Part shown: piece after piece, positions 60,779-64,000 of the stretch
Position numbering within the stretch: the first letter of the stretch is position 1
Layout: each line of letters starts with the position of its first letter
Assembly (NCBI GenBank): GCA_049718665.1
Contig: JBNARO010000007.1
Location: forward strand, 1-64,000
Length of the DNA: 64,000 bases
Direction of reading: 5' to 3'
Origin: NZ13-RE01 sp049718665
Lineage (GTDB): Bacteria; Dictyoglomota; Dictyoglomia; Dictyoglomales; Dictyoglomaceae
Made by a program: the position numbers and the translations under genes
Notes under the pieces: model-generated
Told to the model about the DNA's origin: nothing
Database searches by the model: none
Seen by the model: only the letters and a program-made list of their open reading frames with translations

Positions 60779-60784
60779 TATAAT
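60779..60784 (+). promoter_or_regulatory. -10 element (TATAAT) for the cyclase-like gene
   Basis: TGATATAAT at 60776-60784 is an extended -10, 29 nt before the ATG at 60813. The region is shared with the divergent small basic gene. Confidence 0.5.
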
Positions 60785-60812
60785 TAATAAAAATGATTTT
60801 GGGGTGAAAACT

Positions 60813-61415
60813 ATGAGCAAGTTTGAAATAATAGATTTATCCTTAGAGCTTTCTTCCAGTATGTCTTTTCCTCAAGAGTCTTATTCTTTTTTAGGCATAA
60901 ATGAATTTACTAAAAGTTCCCTTTGGAATACTTCTGTTTATAAAATGGAAATTTCTTCTTATACAGGAACCTTTGTAGAAATTCCTTGGAATGAATTTCC
61001 TAAGGATTATCTTTTTAGAGACGCTATTGTTGTAGACTTATTAGATATATGGATGAAAGATATTATTACTGAAGCAAGGTTTGAAAATCTATATTTAGAG
61101 GGAGGAATGGGGGTTATATTAAAAACAAAATGGTATTCTCGTTGGGTTTCAGGAGAGATATATAAAGATCCCCCTATTCTTTCCATTCCCGCATGTAGTA
61201 TATTAGTAGAAAAGAAAATAAAGTTTTTAGGAATTGATTTTCCTTTAAGTAAAGAAGCCCATGACCTTTTTCTTTCTAAAGATATCTTTCTAATACACAA
61301 TCTTTATAATCTTCTTTCCATTAAAAAGGAAAAGATTTTTATTGTTATAGCTCCATTAAATATAAAAGGCTTAAGAACAATTCCTGCAAGGGTTTTTGCT
61401 CTTCAGCAAATTTAG
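60813..61415 (+). CDS. Cyclase/kynurenine-formamidase-like protein lacking metal motif
   Basis: A 200-residue protein resembling the PF04199 cyclase family: IIDLSLELSSSMSFPQESY, a core ISSYTGTFVEIPWNEF, ILSIPACSILVEK, FLGIDFPLS and the ending GLRTIPARVFALQQI. In active members the core reads HxGTHxDxPxHF; here those His/Asp residues are absent (GTFVEIPWNEF), so it is probably not a metal-dependent hydrolase of that type. ATG at 60813 with GGGGTG 6 nt upstream; a GTG at 60804 is in frame. Confidence 0.6.
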   Translation: MSKFEIIDLSLELSSSMSFPQESYSFLGINEFTKSSLWNTSVYKMEISSYTGTFVEIPWNEFPKDYLFRDAIVVDLLDIWMKDIITEARFENLYLEGGMGVILKTKWYSRWVSGEIYKDPPILSIPACSILVEKKIKFLGIDFPLSKEAHDLFLSKDIFLIHNLYNLLSIKKEKIFIVIAPLNIKGLRTIPARVFALQQI

Positions 61416-61418
61416 GTT

Positions 61419-61718
61419 TTATTTTCTTGATTCTTCTTCAATAATAATCACAGGAATTTCTCCTGGTCTTGCCATAAACAATTTTTCCCTTGCTAATTTT
61501 TCTATTATATAAGGATCATTTAGATTCTCTACTATTTCTCTAAGTTCCTTTACCTCTTTAGTTAACCTATTAAGTCTCTCTTTATTTATATTTACCTGTG
61601 TTTTGTAATAAAAATAATCCTTTATACCAAAGTAAAAAGAAGGAAAAAGATATAATAAGATAAGCCAAAAAAGGATAAGGTTATACTTTTTCCTCTTTTT
61701 ATGTGGTACGGATGACAC
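61419..61718 (-). CDS. divIC: DivIC/FtsB-family cell-division protein
   Basis: A 99-residue bitopic protein: basic N-terminus, one membrane helix (about 13-33), coiled coil (INKERLNRLTKEVKELREIV) and the DPYIIEKLAREKLFMARPGE motif characteristic of DivIC/FtsB. It works in the divisome with FtsL. Overlaps pyk by 20 bp, so co-transcribed. Confidence 0.88.
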   Translation of the reverse strand: MSSVPHKKRKKYNLILFWLILLYLFPSFYFGIKDYFYYKTQVNINKERLNRLTKEVKELREIVENLNDPYIIEKLAREKLFMARPGEIPVIIIEEESRK

Positions 61719-63441
61719 CTTTATAAATCACTCCTCTTTCTGGATCGAGGGTGATGATCTCTCCTGAAGAGATCTTGTCTCTTATCTTTCCAGTTCCCAA
61801 TATAATTCCTAAGCCCTTACTTCTCCATGAAATAAGTTCTGGAGGAAGCTTTTCATTTTCAATGATTAATCCCTGAATCTTATCTAATATAGGGATAAGT
61901 TCCTTACTAAAACTTGGAATTATAAGAATGTCTCCCTCTTGAGTCCTACTGAGAGCTTCTTTTTCATTTTCTGCAACACTTACTTTTGCAATCTTTGTTT
62001 CTCCACCTAAGCCATGCCCTCTTCCAATAATTTCTGAAATCACATGGACCTTTATTAAGTTTGTCATACCTGAAATTCCCATAGGAATTCCTGCAGTAAT
62101 TACTACTGTATCTCCACTCTTTATATAACCTTTTTGAAGCAAAATTTTTATAGATTTTTCAAACATCTCATCTGTAGTATAGAAAACTTCTGTAAGAAGA
62201 GGAATAACTCCCCAAGAAAGATTTAATCTTCTTTGGACTTCTGGGAAATGGGTTATGGCAAATATAGGAGCAGAGGGACGATATTTTGAAATTTGTCTTG
62301 CAGTAAATCCACTATGGGTTGCAGTAATTATTGCCTTTGCTTTAATTTGGCGGGAAATTTCACAAGCAGAATAAGTTATAGACTGAGTTATGTTTTCGTC
62401 ATAAGGAGGAATTAGAAAACTTTCGTAGGGGAAAGTTTCTTCTACTTTTCTTGCTATCTTATCCATCATTTTAAAACTTTCTATGGGATATTTTCCTATT
62501 GCAGTCTCATTAGATAGCATAACAGCATCAGTTCCATCTAATATAGCATTGGCAATATCACTTACTTCTGCTCTTGTGGGGGTAGGATTGTTTACCATAG
62601 AGCCTAACATCTGGGTAGCAGTTATTACAGGTTTTCCTGTAAGTCTTGTTTCTTTTATAATTTTCTTTTGTAAGAAGGGGACATCTTCATTAGATACTTC
62701 TACTGCTAAATCTCCTCTTGCTACCATGATTCCGTCAGATACTTCTAATATTTCTCTAAAATTTTGAATAGCTTCTTTCTTTTCAATTTTTGCAATTACT
62801 GGAATTCGAGCATCATATAGTTCCAAAAATTCTTTTAACTCTAATATATCTTGTGCCTTTTTTACAAAGGATAATGCTATAAAGTCCACCTTTTTTTCTA
62901 TCCCAAAAAGAACATCTCTTTTATCCTTTTCTGTTAGTGCAGAGACTCTTAATTCCGTATCAGGAAAGTTTACACCTTTATGACTGAATAGTTCTCCTCC
63001 ATGAATCACTATGCATACTACTTTATCCTTTTCTATTTTTTTCACTTTAAGTTCTATTAATCCATCATCTAATAATATTCTTTCTCCTTCTTTTACATCT
63101 TCTAAAAGATATGGATAATTAACATAAGCCAATTTATTATTTCCAATGCATTCTTTAGGGGTTAGAGAAAATTCCTGTCCATCTTCAAGAAAGATTTTAT
63201 CATTTTCAAATTTTCCTACCCTTATTTTAGGCCCTTGTAAGTCTTGAAGAATTGCAACATTTTTATCTAATTCCTGAGATATTTTTCTTATCAATTCAAT
63301 TCTTCTTCCATGAACTTCATAATCACCATGGGAAAAGTTCAATCTTGCAACATCCATTCCTAAGGATATAAGAGTTCTTAATGTATTTTTATCTTCACTT
63401 GCTGGTCCAATAGTACATATAATCTTCGTTTTTTTAAACAG
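61699..63441 (-). CDS. pyk: Pyruvate kinase with non-standard start codon
   Basis: About 580 residues: barrel A/B domain (MDVARLNFSHGDYEVHGRR; ILQDLQGPKIRVG; IAKIEKKEAIQNF; VARGDLAVEV; ATQMLGSM) and a C-terminal PEP-utilizing-like domain. Conserved N-terminal sequence KKTKIICTIGPASEDKNTL lies upstream of the first ATG (63357) and is in frame, but no ATG, GTG or TTG precedes it. AAGGAGGG is followed 7 nt later by CTG (63441-63439) and the earlier ATT (63444-63442) overlaps the previous stop as TAATT. One of these must start the protein. Confidence 0.88.
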   Translation of the reverse strand: MFKKTKIICTIGPASEDKNTLRTLISLGMDVARLNFSHGDYEVHGRRIELIRKISQELDKNVAILQDLQGPKIRVGKFENDKIFLEDGQEFSLTPKECIGNNKLAYVNYPYLLEDVKEGERILLDDGLIELKVKKIEKDKVVCIVIHGGELFSHKGVNFPDTELRVSALTEKDKRDVLFGIEKKVDFIALSFVKKAQDILELKEFLELYDARIPVIAKIEKKEAIQNFREILEVSDGIMVARGDLAVEVSNEDVPFLQKKIIKETRLTGKPVITATQMLGSMVNNPTPTRAEVSDIANAILDGTDAVMLSNETAIGKYPIESFKMMDKIARKVEETFPYESFLIPPYDENITQSITYSACEISRQIKAKAIITATHSGFTARQISKYRPSAPIFAITHFPEVQRRLNLSWGVIPLLTEVFYTTDEMFEKSIKILLQKGYIKSGDTVVITAGIPMGISGMTNLIKVHVISEIIGRGHGLGGETKIAKVSVAENEKEALSRTQEGDILIIPSFSKELIPILDKIQGLIIENEKLPPELISWRSKGLGIILGTGKIRDKISSGEIITLDPERGVIYKGVIRTT

Positions 63442-63443
63442 AA

Positions 63444-63662
63444 TTATCCCTCCTTTACTTTTTTTGTATAAATTTTTGCTCCCTCATGCAAAGCTCCTTC
63501 TAATCCTACTTCAAATCCATTCTCATCTAAGACTATAAGTTCTCCATTCTCACAGAATTTGTAAAGAGAATAATCATAAGAAATCAGGGCATGCTTTACC
63601 TGCATGCCCTGATAAATTTTTACTGGCTTATCATTCACATAAACAACAATGCTTTCTGGCAT
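63444..63662 (-). CDS. Small protein of unknown function (possible beta-grasp)
   Basis: A 72-residue protein: IVVYVNDKPVKIYQGMQVKHALI, then FCENGELIVLDENGFEVGLEGALHEGAKIYTKK. The pattern of strands, a helix and a final strand resembles a ubiquitin-like/beta-grasp fold, but there is no Gly-Gly end. It starts in a TAATG overlap with the 5'-nucleotidase gene and ends in the TAATT of pyk. Confidence 0.6.
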   Translation of the reverse strand: MPESIVVYVNDKPVKIYQGMQVKHALISYDYSLYKFCENGELIVLDENGFEVGLEGALHEGAKIYTKKVKEG

Positions 63663-64000
63663 TATTTTATAATAACACTTCTTCCTTCAACTTTCGGAGA
63701 GATAGGGGAATGTTTCTTTAAGTATTCTACAAATACATCTCTTAGCATATCTCCATATACCAAGTTTTTCCCTTCTTTAAATGTAACAAAATTATCCCCA
63801 CCTGCAGCTAAGAAATCATTAGTTACTACTCTATATACTTTATCTAATTCTAAAGGTTTGTCCCCTACATATACTTCTACTACTCTTTGTCCCACGGGTT
63901 TTGTCATGTCATATTTTACTCTTATTCCTGATACCTGCAAAATTCCCTTTTGCAATGTAGCACTTTGCTCCAATAGTTGTAAGATTTGTTTTCCAGTAAG
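63662..64000 (-). CDS. 5'-nucleotidase C-terminal domain (partial, cut by window edge)
   Basis: The last ~112 residues of a 5'-nucleotidase/UshA-type enzyme: LTGKQILQLLEQS, VSGIRVKYDMTKPVGQRVVEV, YRVVTNDFLAAGGDNFVTF. The 5_nucleotid_C landmarks (VTNDFLAAGGD) are clear. The reading frame is open to the window end, and the conserved LTGKQI start of the domain lies at 63988-64000, so the gene continues beyond. Secreted nucleotide or sugar-phosphate hydrolase likely. Confidence 0.85.
   Translation of the reverse strand, partial: LTGKQILQLLEQSATLQKGILQVSGIRVKYDMTKPVGQRVVEVYVGDKPLELDKVYRVVTNDFLAAGGDNFVTFKEGKNLVYGDMLRDVFVEYLKKHSPISPKVEGRSVIIK

Noticed and set aside
63357..63359. Pyruvate kinase starting at the internal ATG
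   Set aside because: It would remove the conserved TKIICTIGPAS strand, and it has no RBS, while a strong RBS lies upstream.
1..64000. CRISPR arrays, rRNA genes, prophage genes
   Set aside because: No regularly spaced repeats, rRNA sequence or phage structural genes were seen.

Overview
The window is a low-GC, gene-dense bacterial chromosome segment. Its gene content suggests a thermophilic, saccharolytic anaerobe of the Dictyoglomus type: a GH57 amylopullulanase-like enzyme, GH1, GH2 and GH5 glycosidases, short-type glucan phosphorylase, archaeal-type phosphoglycerate mutase, hypCDE, PEGA-repeat secreted protein and a beta-barrel-like protein ending in Phe. The genus is inferred from gene content and codon use; no 16S gene or database search was available. 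No intergenic gap exceeds about 300 bases, and no CRISPR array or rRNA is present. One tRNA (Asn, with encoded CCA) was found.

Layout: (1) 74-5231 (+): MntA/HepT toxin-antitoxin pair, hypCDE hydrogenase maturation, a homocysteine methyltransferase domain and a DUF362-ferredoxin. (2) 5251-12194: a leftward three-gene ABC-2 exporter operon divergent from a heterodimeric ABC exporter of TM287/288 type, with a palindromic -35 hexamer shared between the two promoters. (3) 12271-19759 (+): envelope and starch genes (propeller-like protein, secreted metallohydrolase, porin-like barrel, DOMON-like glucodextranase-C protein, GH57 enzyme) with a strong promoter and a duplicated operator/RBS leader. (4) 19805-22692 (-): an SdpR/SdpI-like immunity operon with its own ABC transporter and a perfect 22-bp operator palindrome. 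(5) 22711-24455: an IS200/IS605 element with intact tnpA and frame-split tnpB. (6) 24494-30921: ThuA-like protein, beta-CASP nuclease, RluA synthase, DUF123, polysaccharide deacetylase, a decayed or frameshifted GH5 cellulase, GDPD.

(7) 30979-35404: a leftward operon of ATP-grasp ligase, B12-binding-fold protein and opine dehydrogenase, divergent from a leaderless LysE exporter; this is the best candidate for an undescribed pathway. (8) 35381-45884: macro domain, apgM, PEGA protein, dnaA divergent from a Crp/Fnr regulator with RluD, RqcH, zinc-ribbon protein, ROK regulator. (9) 45911-51622 (-): glucan phosphorylase, FTR1 permease, and a SIS/nagA/GNAT amino-sugar operon. (10) 51664-55967: a helical-repeat/HTH regulator divergent from a 46-residue secreted peptide gene, a terminator and a solute-binding/GAF/HD-GYP sensor; this resembles a peptide-signalling locus. 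(11) 56005-64000: GH1, tRNA-Asn, archaemetzincin, GH2, a 33-residue highly basic protein, cyclase-like protein, DivIC, pyruvate kinase with no standard start codon, a 72-residue protein and a truncated 5'-nucleotidase.

Two genes (tnpB and GH5) are interrupted exactly at in-phase -1 slippery heptamers, which is worth testing as recoding rather than decay.
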